Translations under genes and position numbers: made by a program | Shown: positions 1 through 12,600 of the stretch, one piece after another | Layout: each line of letters opens with the position of its first letter | Position numbering within the stretch: the first letter of the stretch is position 1 | DNA from: Sialis fuliginosa | Lineage: Eukaryota; Arthropoda; Insecta; Megaloptera; Sialidae | Assembly (NCBI GenBank): GCA_961205875.1 | Contig: OY540810.1 | Span: 1,240,001-1,304,000, forward strand | Direction of reading: 5' to 3' | DNA length: 64,000 bases | Notes under the pieces: model-generated | The model's input: the letters and a program-made list of their open reading frames with translations, nothing else | The model's database searches: none | Told to the model about the DNA's origin: nothing

Positions 1-350
1 TAGAACATAAATTATAGATAACAACATTCTCTACAGCTTGTATTTGAAACATTTTTTTCAAATATGTACCATTTAAAAAATAATTCGAAAAATTCAAAAA
101 TTAAAGAAAATTGATTATTCCCTAAACAAAATTTTTGGTGGAAAAATGAACAGAACATAAATTATAGATAATAATATTATCTACAACTTTAATCTTAAAA
201 CATTTTTTTCTGCTATTAAATATAAATTCCGTGTTTGTAAGTCTCGCCGTTTTGACTGTAGAGCGATCACAGATACACACAGATGTAATTGAAATAATGG
301 TTGTGCGGCATTCAGGAACCCTCAAAACGTGTAATTGTGTTAAAATCTAG
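1..350. repeat. Dispersed repeat, second copy at 22917-23345
   Basis: This stretch, the intron upstream of the first SORL1 exon in the window, is recognisably similar to 22917-23345. Both contain ACATAAATTATAGATAA, a run reading AATAATTCGAAAAATTC, a segment ending in GTTTTGGCTGTAGAGCG or GTTTTGACTGTAGAGCG, and ACTCAAAACGTGTAATT. No protein-coding signal is visible. The short open frames here look like chance. The class of the element is unknown to me. Confidence 0.6.
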
Positions 351-408
351 AGTTTTTTTTTTTTTTTAAGAATTTATTTTATAATTTATATTACTTTTAC
401 GTTTTCAG

Positions 409-665
409 AACAATTTGGATTTATACATTTCGTATAAACGCAATCCGTTTGTAAAAGCCCAGTTCAATTCTGAGTTAGACCGTCAAGATTTCCACGTAGC
501 CGACATAACAAATGACCGCATCATGCTTGCCGTATGTCACAGAGAAAGCTACTCCCATCTGTACGTATCAGATGGAGCCATCAACGGCAGCGCAAAGTTC
601 ACTCTATCACTCGAAAACGTTCTTGCGTTTTTCCCAAACACTACGTTCAAACATTCTTGGTTACA
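409..665 (+). CDS. SORL1: SORL1 exon a: VPS10 propeller blades
   Basis: The acceptor is TTTTCAG at 402-408 and the donor is GTGAGT at 666. The exon reads in frame from 409 (phase 0 start, phase 2 end). The encoded [10 protein letters not shown] and [11 protein letters not shown] segments match the VPS10 repeat pattern of SORL1. This is the first exon in the window; the gene continues upstream. Confidence 0.9.
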
Positions 666-3600
666 GTGAGTGCATTTTAAATTACTTTACGTAATGTATT
701 TGTTTACGGTTATCATTTTACAGGCACGTAGCAGACGAGACTTTCGCCGACGTTTATAAGGTACAGGGGCTTCGGGGAATTTATATAGCATCGTGCGTCA
801 GTGGGGGAAACAGTGGCAGTACCGGAAATACAGGATCTCCAGGACTTATAACCCCAGAACACCTCGTGTCTCTTATTACGTTCGATCACGGCGGAGAATG
901 GAAACCGATAAAGCCTCCGAAGTTCAATAACGACGGGCAACCGATCAACTGCACCCAGGCGAGCGGGTGTTCTCTCCATCTCTCTCAGCGCTTCAACCAG
1001 CTCTTCCCGGAGACGCGGCACGTGTCTATCATGTCGTCTAAGTCAGCCCCGGGTATTATTCTAGCCACGGGAGTGATCGGATCTAACCTCAAAGGACACC
1101 CGGGCGTTTATATCAGTCACGACGCTGGGCTTACGTGGAAACAGGTATTTGTGTTTATATTGTGCGGTGGTTTCAGTAATTGATTTGTTGTTTTTATTTG
1201 CAGGGACTCAAAGATAACTATTTCTTCAACATGGGCGACCACGGAGGTGTTTTAATCGCGGTGAAATATTTCAAAACCCGCGGAGAAACTCGACATATCT
1301 ATTATTCGATCGACGAAGGTGAAAACTGGTTCCAGCATGCGTTCAACGATGATGAATTGAAGGTCTACGGGTTGATGACGGAGCCTGGAGAAAATACTAC
1401 GGTCTTTACGATGTTTGGGTCGGCCAAAGGACATCACCAATGGCTGATTATTAAAATAGACGTGAGGAACGTTTTCGCCCGGAATTGCGAGCCGAAAGAT
1501 TACAAGGTTTGGTCGCCGAGTAGTGATAACGGGGAAGACAGTCGTATGCCGTGCGTGTTGGGAAAGGAAGAAATCTACCAGAGGCGTATTCCGAATGTTA
1601 ATTGTTTTAATGGTCGTGATTACGACAGACCGGTTCAAACGTCGATTTGTGAATGCGATGCGGAAGATTTCGAATGGTATGTTTTTATAAAAATTGTCCA
1701 TTTACAAATATGTTATTTAATTTATTTTATTTAATTTTTAGTGATTTGGGATTTCTTCGTGCAAGTCAATCGTCACATTGTGTCAGAAACAAAACTCTCA
1801 ACTTTGATCCTTACACGATTCCAGCGTCATGCAAACCTGGTAGATTTTACAGCCGAACTAAAGGCTACAGAAAAATCGACGGGGACGTATGTATCGAAGG
1901 TTACGCCAGCCGATATTTACCCGATTTGATACCGTGTCCTTTCAACGAAGTGCAAGACTTTTTAATCGTGGCACGTCGTGATCAAATAGTTAGAATCAAT
2001 CTTCAGAACAACTCTCAAGATGTTTTGCCTATCACCGGATTGAAAAACGTCATCGCCGTTGAATTCGATTTAAGAAACAACTGCGTCTACTGGGCTGATA
2101 TCGTTCAGGACGTTATCGGACGCCAGTGTCTCGGAAATGGAACTAGCAACCTTGAACTTCTCGTAGAATCAGGCTTGGCCTCGATAGAAGGGATGGCGCT
2201 CGACTGGGTATCGAACGTTCTGTATTTCGTCGATGGGATGCACGCAAAGATTGAAATAATCAGAACAGACATTTCGCATACGGGACGGATGAGAAAAACT
2301 ATCGTAGGTCCTGAACATCTCGTGAAGCCTAGAGGTATAGCAGTCCATCCGATCGCCGGGTATTTATTCTGGACGGATTGGGCCGAGAATCCTTCAGTCA
2401 GTCGGTCGAATCTCGATGGAACAAACATCAAGATGCTGTTTACGAAACCTATTGTCGAGTGGCCCAATGGCATTACTATTGATTACATAGCTGAGCGTAT
2501 CTATTGGGTAGATGCAAGAGAAGATTACATTGCTAGTTCTGATCTGAACGGGCAACACTTCAAGAAGATAATAGCGAACGATGAAAGAGTATCGCATCCA
2601 TTTGCCGTAGCTGTCTTCAAAGACAGTATCTACTGGGACGATTGGAAACAGAATGCGATTTTCACCGCAGATAAAGATCACGGCGTTTCTATTCAAACGA
2701 TCGAAGGGAACCTCCTCGGGTTGATGGATTTGAAAGTGTTCGCGCACAGTATCCACGAAGGGACGAACCCGTGCGGAAACAACGGCACGTCTCTCTGCAC
2801 CCACATCTGTCTGGGTGCTCCGAAGGGGAAACACGTGTGCCTGTGCCCGGACGGCATGCAGATGGGCAACGGTACCTGCCTGTGTCCGATGGGCGTCAAA
2901 CCGTACGACAACCAAACGTGCCCGAAGAGTAACAACACGTGCTCGCCCGAGCAGTTCGGCTGTAAGAACGGGCTGTGCGTTCCGAAAGGGTGGGTGTGCG
3001 ACGGTGATAACGATTGCGGCGATGCGTCCGACGAGAAGGACTGCTTGGACACGACGTGCGCTCCGAATAAGTTCAGGTGCGGCGACGGAAAGTGCATACC
3101 GAGTTATTGGAAGTGCGATTTTGAAAAGGACTGTAAAGACGGTAGCGACGAGGCGAAATGTAACTATCCTAATTGCACGAGTACGCAGTTCGCTTGCAAG
3201 AACGGGAAGTGTATTTTGAGTTCGATGAAGTGCGACGGGGAAGATGACTGCAAGGATGACTCGGACGAGGCTGACTGTTTTAATAAATCTTCGTTGTCGT
3301 GTCGAGGTGAAGTTTAATCAATTTATAAAATGTTTTGCTTCCTCGCAATATCGAAGATACGAGAAGCTATGTGATCGTTTCAGGCTGAGACAAAAAAAAA
3401 GTTCTCCAATTTCAAAATTTTAAATTTATTTATCCGTTTCACGTCAAGACAAACACTTTTCGTTCCGTGTCTGTCCGTGTGTCCGTCCGTCCGTCCGTCT
3501 GTCCCCTGAATCCTTGTCACACGCATAACTCATGAACCACTGAACCGATATTATTGAAACTTGGTCGGATGGTTGGGTTTGGTTTGAGGACGGTCCCATT

Positions 3601-6600
3601 TCAAAATCATCAAAATCGTGTGTAAGGGGGAGGGGTGACACCCCAAAATATTTATTTTTTCAAGATATCTCAAGAACGACACATGTTACGAGAAAATTTT
3701 ATAGAATATTTTTTGTAGAGAATTAAATTTCCTATAATATGGGTCTACTACGTTTGTTGTAAAATATTCCCTTACAAAGATTTATCTAAATTAATTTTAA
3801 AAATTCGTGTTTTGTTTTTCTAAATTGATATTTGATTGGATATATTAAGGCTATGTTCCGATATACACTGCGAGCACTGTGACTTCTGACGTCACTCCAC
3901 TTTACTGGTTTGATCGTTCCGTTTTAGATTTTGCAGTTACTGTAGACCGCCATTTTGAAACTAATGTCAAAATAAAGACCAGATATATTTATAACGATGA
4001 AGTGGCCAGATTCATAGTATTTCTATGCATGACATCACTTTTAATGTCCTCTGATCATATAAAGTACAATAATAAATAAATAATTCAAATATTATTTTCA
4101 ATAATGAAAAAAATAGCAATTCAAAAAATTTATATTGTCGCGTCAATTTGCTTAATTATATTAGTGCATTTCAATTAAGGCTAAATTATTTATTCTTATT
4201 TATACTTACTTTTGATTATATATACCATAAATGTTATTAATTCATCTTCAAATAACCTGATAATAAAAAATACATCGAAAGTTAACCTTAAATGCATATC
4301 TGCTTCTGTCAGTTGCATTCAAATTTTGATCACGTGATCAGAGTACTGTGAGCACAGATGCAATAAAGCTACAGTACTGCGGCAGTAGTAAAATGGCGGC
4401 GATCAATGACGTCATCACCACTGGCCAGTGCTCACAGTGTATATCGGAACATAGCCTAAATGTCACTTTGACGTTTTAAATGTCACTTTGGCGTTTTAAA
4501 TGTCACTTTGACGTTTTAAATGTCACTTTGACGTTTTAAATGTCACTTTGGCGTTTTAAATGTCATTTTGACATTTGCATAAATTTAGATTTAGATTGAA
4601 ATTGTCAAAAAATTAAAAATATATGAAAAAATATTCAGGTGCGTTTTAAGAAAAAATTCGAACTAAGATTTTTTAGTAAAATTTGTATAAAAATTAAATG
4701 GTTAACCAATGCCATGCAGGTAATTTATCTGAACACTATCGGTTTTAGTGAATTTAGCACGAGGAAGCACTGTGCATTTACTTGGCAGATGTTTTTATTA
4801 TTATTATTATTACAATATTATTTATTTGCAGCCGACGAATTCCTATGCAACAGTACGAACAAGTGTATACCGTCAGCGTGGAAGTGCGACGCAGAGCTGG
4901 ACTGCAAGGACGGGAGCGACGAAACCGAATGCAAGAACCACACTTGCAACGAGAACGAGTTCATGTGCCTGAACCATCGGTGCATCTATAAGACTTGGGT
5001 TTGCGACGGAAACGACGACTGCATGGACGGTACAGGCTCGGATGAGAAAAACTGTCAAATCACGCCTTCCAGAACTGATGCTCCGGCTCCGTTCCCGACT
5101 GTAAGTGTTTATCCTATTTTTTTTTTTTTTTTAATTCATATACAGTGTGTTAAGTAAGAGCGTGTTCGGCAATAATCGCAGTCGGTAAGTTATATAAACC
5201 TAAATCTTATTACATCAGGTTCAGGGAACCTCCGTCTTTGGCGCTTTGATGAAAAAATTTAAATTTATGTCTATCTTCTGTCAGAGAAACACAAAAACCG
5301 CGAAGAGTGATGTGTACGCGAAATGTTTCGCAGTCGTGTTTCTTTGCACGCACCCAAAAGGGCCAAAAATGTCTCATTCAGTGGCGGCCAAGTGCATTAA
5401 AAAGTCGAAGGCATTTGTTCAGAAGTGGGTGAATCGATTTAAGGAGAAAAAATGTTGACGACTTTCCAGATCGTGGTTCAATAGGAAAAGTGACTAAAAA
5501 GGAGGAAAAACAGATCGTGACATTCTTTTTGCGTAATCCTGGCTTGTCCTTGCGTCAAGGGTAAGTGAAATTGAAGCAAAAAGGACTGGACGTATCGCAC
5601 GTTACTATTCGTGAACATTTGTGTGCAAATAATTTTAAATGGCGAAGTACATTGAAGAAACCACTACTGTTTGAAAAACAAGCTGCCAAACGACTCGCCT
5701 GGGCACACGAAAATATTGATCGTGATTGGAGTAATGTACTTTTCTCTGATGAAGCTTCTGTTTGGGGTTTTGTGATTATTCCACGGGTATGTTGTTCCTC
5801 CCTAAGCCAGTTCGTACAAACGCACCGTCAAACATCCAATTAAAGTGCATCTTTGGGGCTAATTCTCAAAGAAGGGGTTTGGCGTTTTACACCTCTTTAC
5901 CAGCGACTTCAATGCTCTCAAGATGGTCGAAATTTACAAGAAAGCCTTGTTACCGACTGCCGAACGTCAATTCATCACAAAATACGAAGAATGGATCTTG
6001 CAAGAGGACAACGATCCTAAACACAGGAGCCGACTTTGCACTGACTGAAAATGGGGCAATGGCATCATTACACTTGATTGGCCTTCACAATCACCTGATG
6101 CTAATCTCCATCGAAAATGTCTGGGCCTACATAAAGCAGAAGCTTCGAGGAAAACGTGTCTGCACTTTGCAGCAGCTTTCCCGAGAAATTCGAGCCATTT
6201 GGAAGGTACTTACCCTCGAATACGCCGAAAATTTAGTGAATAGTATGCCTCGGAGATGACAAGCGATTATCGATGCTGGTGGTGATTGGACTCATTATTA
6301 ACACAATTGCGCATTGCCTTGGAACATGTCAAATGTATGGATGTGAAAGAAAAATTTGTTAAATAATTTTTTTACGAATAACGCCGAACACGCTCTTACT
6401 TAACACACTGTATAGATATGTTCTTTGGCCAGGTTTTAATGTATATTTTGTTACGTTAGGTAACATAAGGAATAAGCAGTGACGATAATAGTAAATTATG
6501 TCTATACGTTGTTGCGTAGTAAAGAATTGTGTAGAACGAAAAGATCTAAAATAAAAACGAGAGCGCAGCTAGGCAGCTAGTATAATCTAAGCCTCAAGTT

Positions 6601-9600
6601 TTTCTAGATTATTAATAAAAAAAACTTGTACAGGAAACCTGCAATGACTGGATGTTCATGTGCGAGAACAAAAAGTGCATCCCGACTTGGTGGAAATGCG
6701 ATAACGTGAACGACTGCGGCGATAACAGCGACGAGAAGGGGTGCGGGTACAACACGCCCACCAATACGCCTGCGCCCGTGACGGCGCGGCCGCAGCCCCA
6801 CGTCTGCAACCATAACGAGTTCCAGTGCTATTCAGGTATTTATCTAAACGTATAGCCGTCGAATTATTACGCTATGAAATATTTAGGCTACAATACCTTT
6901 TAGTATAGGAGCCAGCTGCAAAATCGGTGTAGATTTAACAACCGTCTGCCGTTGTGGTTTTTTTGAAGTACTCACTCAGACAAAGCTTGGACGATGAGTC
7001 CGGTCCACTAGCTTGTAGGGATTTAATAGATAGGGCCCACGAAAAATACGCACAAAAAAATCACGTAACAACCGTTTCAATGAGACGGTTGCTTATAGTA
7101 GACCCCAATTAAAGATGTTTTGGATATACGGCAGAAATTTTTGCGTAGGGGTTTAATTACAGGGGCCTCTCAAAATTTCGACCCAAAAAAATCAGATAAC
7201 AACCTGACCAGACCTGGTGCAAAATGTTTATTTGGACGTATACTTACATAAAAACATAATGGCAGAATTTTTTATGTAGGGACTTCGGTGCTATATGGCC
7301 TACAAATGGCCAGAATTGGGCCCCAATCTTAAAAATGCTGTAAAATCTAAAATACCGAATGAAAATTTCTGCCGCGCGGTGTATGCCTTCGTTATGAACT
7401 ATAAAATAGATATATACCCATGGCAGAAGTTTTTATTCATGCAGTTCCCCCTCCCAGCTCCCCCAAAAGGTAAATTTGGGTTAGTAATAAAATGCACTAA
7501 AAAAATCATAACAAATAAGCCTATAGAGGCTTATAAACTGGCTCCTATACTATTTAGAATGTGTTCTAGAAATACTGTTTTCGGTTTTTAAGGGGGGGGG
7601 GGGGGGGGTAAGGTTTGTTTCGTCGAAAAAAGACCTTTTTTCATGAATTTTTTTAGAAAAAATTATTACTGTAGGTTTATTTGACTTATTATTATATGAA
7701 AGTACAACATTTGAAGAATACTTAAAAAAAAATTTGTTCAAAAATAGCGAGGAATAACGGATTTATCGTAGATCTCCGCAGGCGCCTCGAAAAAAAGTGT
7801 TTGTGCGGTGACCAGCCTACAGCATCACTGGATCATTTGAAACCAAAAAATCAAAATGCTTTCTCCAGTTTATTACTTTATCTTTCAATTGACGTCGAGT
7901 TTTTTTTAATTTTTCAATTTTTCAATTTTTGGTACCATTTTGAAGCCAAAATGACGATTTTAGACGAAAAAATCGACCTATTTGTTATTGTAAAATTGTT
8001 AGTAATTAAATTTTTTTGAAAAACTCGACGTCACTCGTGAGCTATATATATGTAGAGTATTTGTACAAAATTTCAAAACGATCGGTTCAGTAGTTTTTTC
8101 TGTAGGCTGGTCACCGACTTTAAAAATGACGTGTTTGGGAAAGTTAGAGGTACGGTTATTCAACCTACTGTAACTTCGTTAGTTTTGCTCCGAATGACCT
8201 AAAACTTTAATACAATATTCTTGAGATGTTGTAGGTTCAGAAAAAAAAATAGAAAAAATAGAAAAAAAAAGTTGTCAAACCTTAACCCCCCCCCCCCCCC
8301 CCCCCTTAACATGTTGAACACCAACTGTGTTTCTTTGTTTTTAAATTTTGTTTAATAGAATATAATTATTTTATTTATTTTGGTGCATTTTTGTACGAAA
8401 TTATTAAGTGTCAGGCATTTTGTCAGTCATCTTTCTCGCTTCGATTAATTTTAATTATTATTTATATACATTAATAGCATTTTATACATTTAAGGTATTA
8501 CCATCGCGACAGTCGCAGCAAAAAGTTTATGCTTTTATACAGTACAATCAGTATTGGAATCGTTATTTATAAGCTTAAAACTTTTTGCTGTTTATGTACA
8601 ATTTCTAGCCAATCCCGAACGAGTATTATCCACTATGCATATAGAGCGTCGTACTCGAAATGTTACATTGTTTGTTAAAATATAAAGTATTTTCGTATGC
8701 CGTTCTATATAGATTAATACTAATGCGGACCACTTAAGTAGTCAATATTTCGTCGCGACGTTCTATTCAGTATTTGTTTGGATGACCACATTCAGCAACT
8801 CAGTGGTGGCGTTCGAAAAAAAAAGTTTAAAAAAAATAATTTATACACAAGCTGATTGTAAAAATAACAATACGATTTTTATGAAATAAATATTGTTATT
8901 TATTTTTTTTATAAATAAATTTAATGCAGAAAATAATTTTTTAGGCACAATCTTAGGTATAAAGTATGTTTAACAAGTCTTACAAAGATAATATTATAAT
9001 TCTATCATATATAAATTATATAAATAACAGTCATAAGAACAAAGTAATCACATTTTTTTTAAATTATTCTTGCATAGATTAAACGAAAGTAATTAAATAA
9101 TTATCAAATTTAACTAGTATAAATTGAAAATGTTATCAATAAAATATATATCTAAAGAATACAATAATAATTATGCAGTAAATCAACATAAAATCTAATC
9201 ACTAATTGTTTTTGAAAAACATAACTATGTTGTTGATAATTTTAGATCGGTTAGTTAATCGAGGTTTACTCTTTTACTTTTTCTGACAAAAAATGACTTA
9301 ATTCGGCTTGACCTTTTTCAATAAAAATTTCTCTTAAATTATTAGAAGACAGTTTAGTCAAAGCCATTTTTTAATGGTACCATCAGTGACCGTGTTTTTT
9401 ATAATGCACTTTATCAGACATTTCAATAATATTTCTAAATGAATTTATGTACGCAAATTAATAACACAAGTGGCAATACAACTCATTAAAATACAATTCA
9501 TTAAAATCTGACATTACTTTCTTTCATTGTCATAAAATAATAAAAAAATCACGTGCTTTCGATAAACATATTGCATTGATGTGAACGACAATTAAAATTT

Positions 9601-12600
9601 AAATATGTCATTGTAGTATATTCTATAAATGTATTTGTATTTGACTACGCCTATGGACTGATATCGTTCAGTCCATTTTGTTCCCGCCCATTCCGGTTTT
9701 TTTTCTTTATATATTAATTAATATCTCGGAAACTGTGTTGTAACTATGAATTAAACTATTCTTAAAAAATTGCTTAGTTGCTATTGAATGTTACTTTAGT
9801 TTTTTATAAAAATCGTAAGAAAATTTTCTGAGATAAAATTATATATGTGGGTAAATATTTTGGTTTCCCATATAGCGCAATGTATAAAAGTCTCAAAAAC
9901 TCAATTTTTAGAATTTAATATCTCCGGAACTATATTGTTCATAAATTTCATTTTGCACCAATCGATGCAGATTTATTTGAAGATTAATCTGTCCAAATTT
10001 TAAAAAAATCCTAAGAAAACCCATTTGGCGATGGTACTACCTTAATAAAACAACTGAAAGGTAGATATTCTGTGACTGACATGGCGTCAGTCAATGTGTT
10101 AAAGTTAGGTTATGTTATAAAGCATTTTATTACTTGTCATAATACTTTATTAATTTTTATGTATGTATATTTTTTTCCATCTAATATTGGATTACAGCAG
10201 GTAAATAATTATATAAGATTTTTAGACTTGTTTATAGTTGCACGTTTTTTGTAATAGAAAATCATATATCTGTGGTTCTTAACCTTTTCATTACAGGATT
10301 TTTTTTGCTTTGAAATTGAATTTTCAAAACAAAAAACACAGTAGCCGTGTTCAGTGAATATAATATATGCCCGATATTCTTTAATAAATTGATTTTATAT
10401 TTTCATTTTTAGGTTATGTTGGTTTTTTTTTATAGCTTTTTTACTTATGGGGCATTTCACGTGAAGCGGACAACGAAAAAAAAGTGAGGTTCTGAAATTC
10501 GTTCATATTGGGCATATTTGTACTACTAACTACACATAATATTTTTTTTATTTGAGGTTTAGTTGTCAAATTATGGGATTCTAAAGATTGACCTGATTGA
10601 CGGAAGGGTTTTTTTGGAATTTTTTTTTCATATTGACGCCGGTTTTAATAAAATAATAAATGTAGTATTTTGAATCGAAAATTTACTGTTCTTTTTGATT
10701 TTTAAATCAGATTCCAAATTTGAACTTTTTTTCTAGTGTTAAACCGGAAGTAAATATTTCAAATAAATTTTTTTTTAACTTCGACCATTTTAATTTCAAT
10801 TTTTTTTACTTCAAAAGAAAGCTTAATATATATAAATTTTACCGTAAAAATTTCAGAATGGGATCTATATTAGTTTAGGAGATACATTAATTAGAGTACG
10901 TACATGTCGCACTGAGGGAGGTACCTGTAGCCCAATCATTTTAGATTTTTTCACGAAAAAAACTGCCGAGTTGAAACTTTTGACGCAGTTGTGTGTCCCC
11001 GGTGAAGTAGATGATGAAATCACATTCTTGCCATAATTAATTACCGGAAGTGTCCGCCATCTTGGATTTTGTGTTTTTGTCGATTTGAACGCGTATTTAG
11101 CATTTCTCGATAAAAACATTAATAACAATTTTGTAGAGAATTTAATTCTCTGCAATCTTTATATACTCAATATTGTTGAAAAAACATTATTTGTTGCTAA
11201 TAATAAGCAAAAAATGTTAAAAATTAGAAGAGTGGTGCAGTTTTTTCAACTTTTGTGCCATTTTTATTGAAAATAAATGGCACATTTAAATGACAAAGTT
11301 GTAGAGGATTCAATTTTCAACAGCTTTTGTATAAACAAATTTTTCGTACGACGTGTAGATGACGGCCGAGAATGCGCTTAACACAGCGGTATAGAGGAAC
11401 TCGCGCTGTTGAACACAATACGCATTCTCGGCTGTCATCTACACGTCGTACGAAAAATTTGTTGATACAAAAGTGTTGGAAATTGAATCCTCTACAATTT
11501 TGTCATTTAAATATGCCACTTATTTTCAATTTTCAATAAAAATGGCTCAAAAATTGAAAAAACTGCGCCACTCTTCTAATTTTTAACACTTTTTGCTTAT
11601 TATTAGCTATAAATAATGTTTTTTCAACAATATTGACTATATATAGATTGTAGAGAATTAAATTCTCTACAAAATTGTTATTAATCTTTTTATCGAGAAA
11701 TGCAAAATACGCGTTGAAATCGACAAAAACACAAAATCCAAGATGGCGGACACTTCCGGTAATTAATTATGGCAAGAATGTGATTTCATCATCTACTTCA
11801 CCGGGGACACACAACTGCGTCAAAAGTTTCAACTCGGCAGTTTTTTTCGTGAAAAAATCTAAAATGATTGGGCTACAGGTACCTCCCTCAGTGCGACATG
11901 TACGTACTCTAATTAATGTATCTCCTAAACTAATATAGATCCCATTCTGAAATTTTTATGGTAAAATTTATATATATTAAGCTTTCTTTTGAAGTAAAAA
12001 AAATTGAAATTAAAATGGTCGAAGTTAAAAAAAAATTTATTTGAAATATTTACTTCCGGTTTAACACTAGAAAAAAAGTTCAAATTTGGAATCTGATTTA
12101 AAAATCAAAAAGAACAGTAAATTTTCGATTCAAAATACTACATTTATTATTTTATTAAAAACGGCATCAATTTGAAAAAAAAATTCCAAAAAAACCCTTC
12201 CGTCAATCAGGTCAATCTTTAGAATCCCATAATTTGACAACTAAACCTCAAATAAAAAAAAAATTATGTGTACATGTTCATATCCTCTAGTAGTACAAAT
12301 ATGCCTAATATGAACGAATTTCAGAACCTCACTTTTTTTTTCGTTGTCCGCTTAACGTGAAATGCCCCTTATCTAAAATTTGTCAGCCGTACACAAATGT
12401 TCTCAAAATTTGTTTTCATTGAATTTGTTTTCTATTTTTATCGGTGTTCCTAATATTTCTTATACCTATATGAAAATATTCAAAGTTGAAAATGGTTTTA
12501 GGGTAGAGAAAATTTTCTCACTTCTGATTGTTAGTAATTTTTTTTATTGTTACCTTATATAAACGTTATTAATTAATTTAATTTGTCGAAACTATAAAAA

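Larger units (their letters stand above)
3307..4831 (+). other. SORL1 intron filled by a dispersed repeat with a nested MITE
   Basis: The intron is 1525 bases. About 3333-4797 is a member of a dispersed family (called R1 here) seen again at 45930-46470 (-), 49890-50375 (-), 54090-54740 (+), 57250-57713 (+) and 62045-62310 (+). The MITE at 3849-4456 splits it. The T-rich end of R1 stops only about 35 bases before the splice acceptor at 4831, so repeat-derived sequence may form part of the branch point and pyrimidine tract. Confidence 0.75.

Noticed and set aside
2394-3097. Long - strand frames opposite SORL1 exon d
   Set aside because: They are antisense shadows of the YWTD and LDLa coding sequence.
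10865-11938. Mirrored 96- and 87-codon frames
   Set aside because: These are the same sequence in the two arms of the foldback, without any domain. There is no evidence that they are coding.
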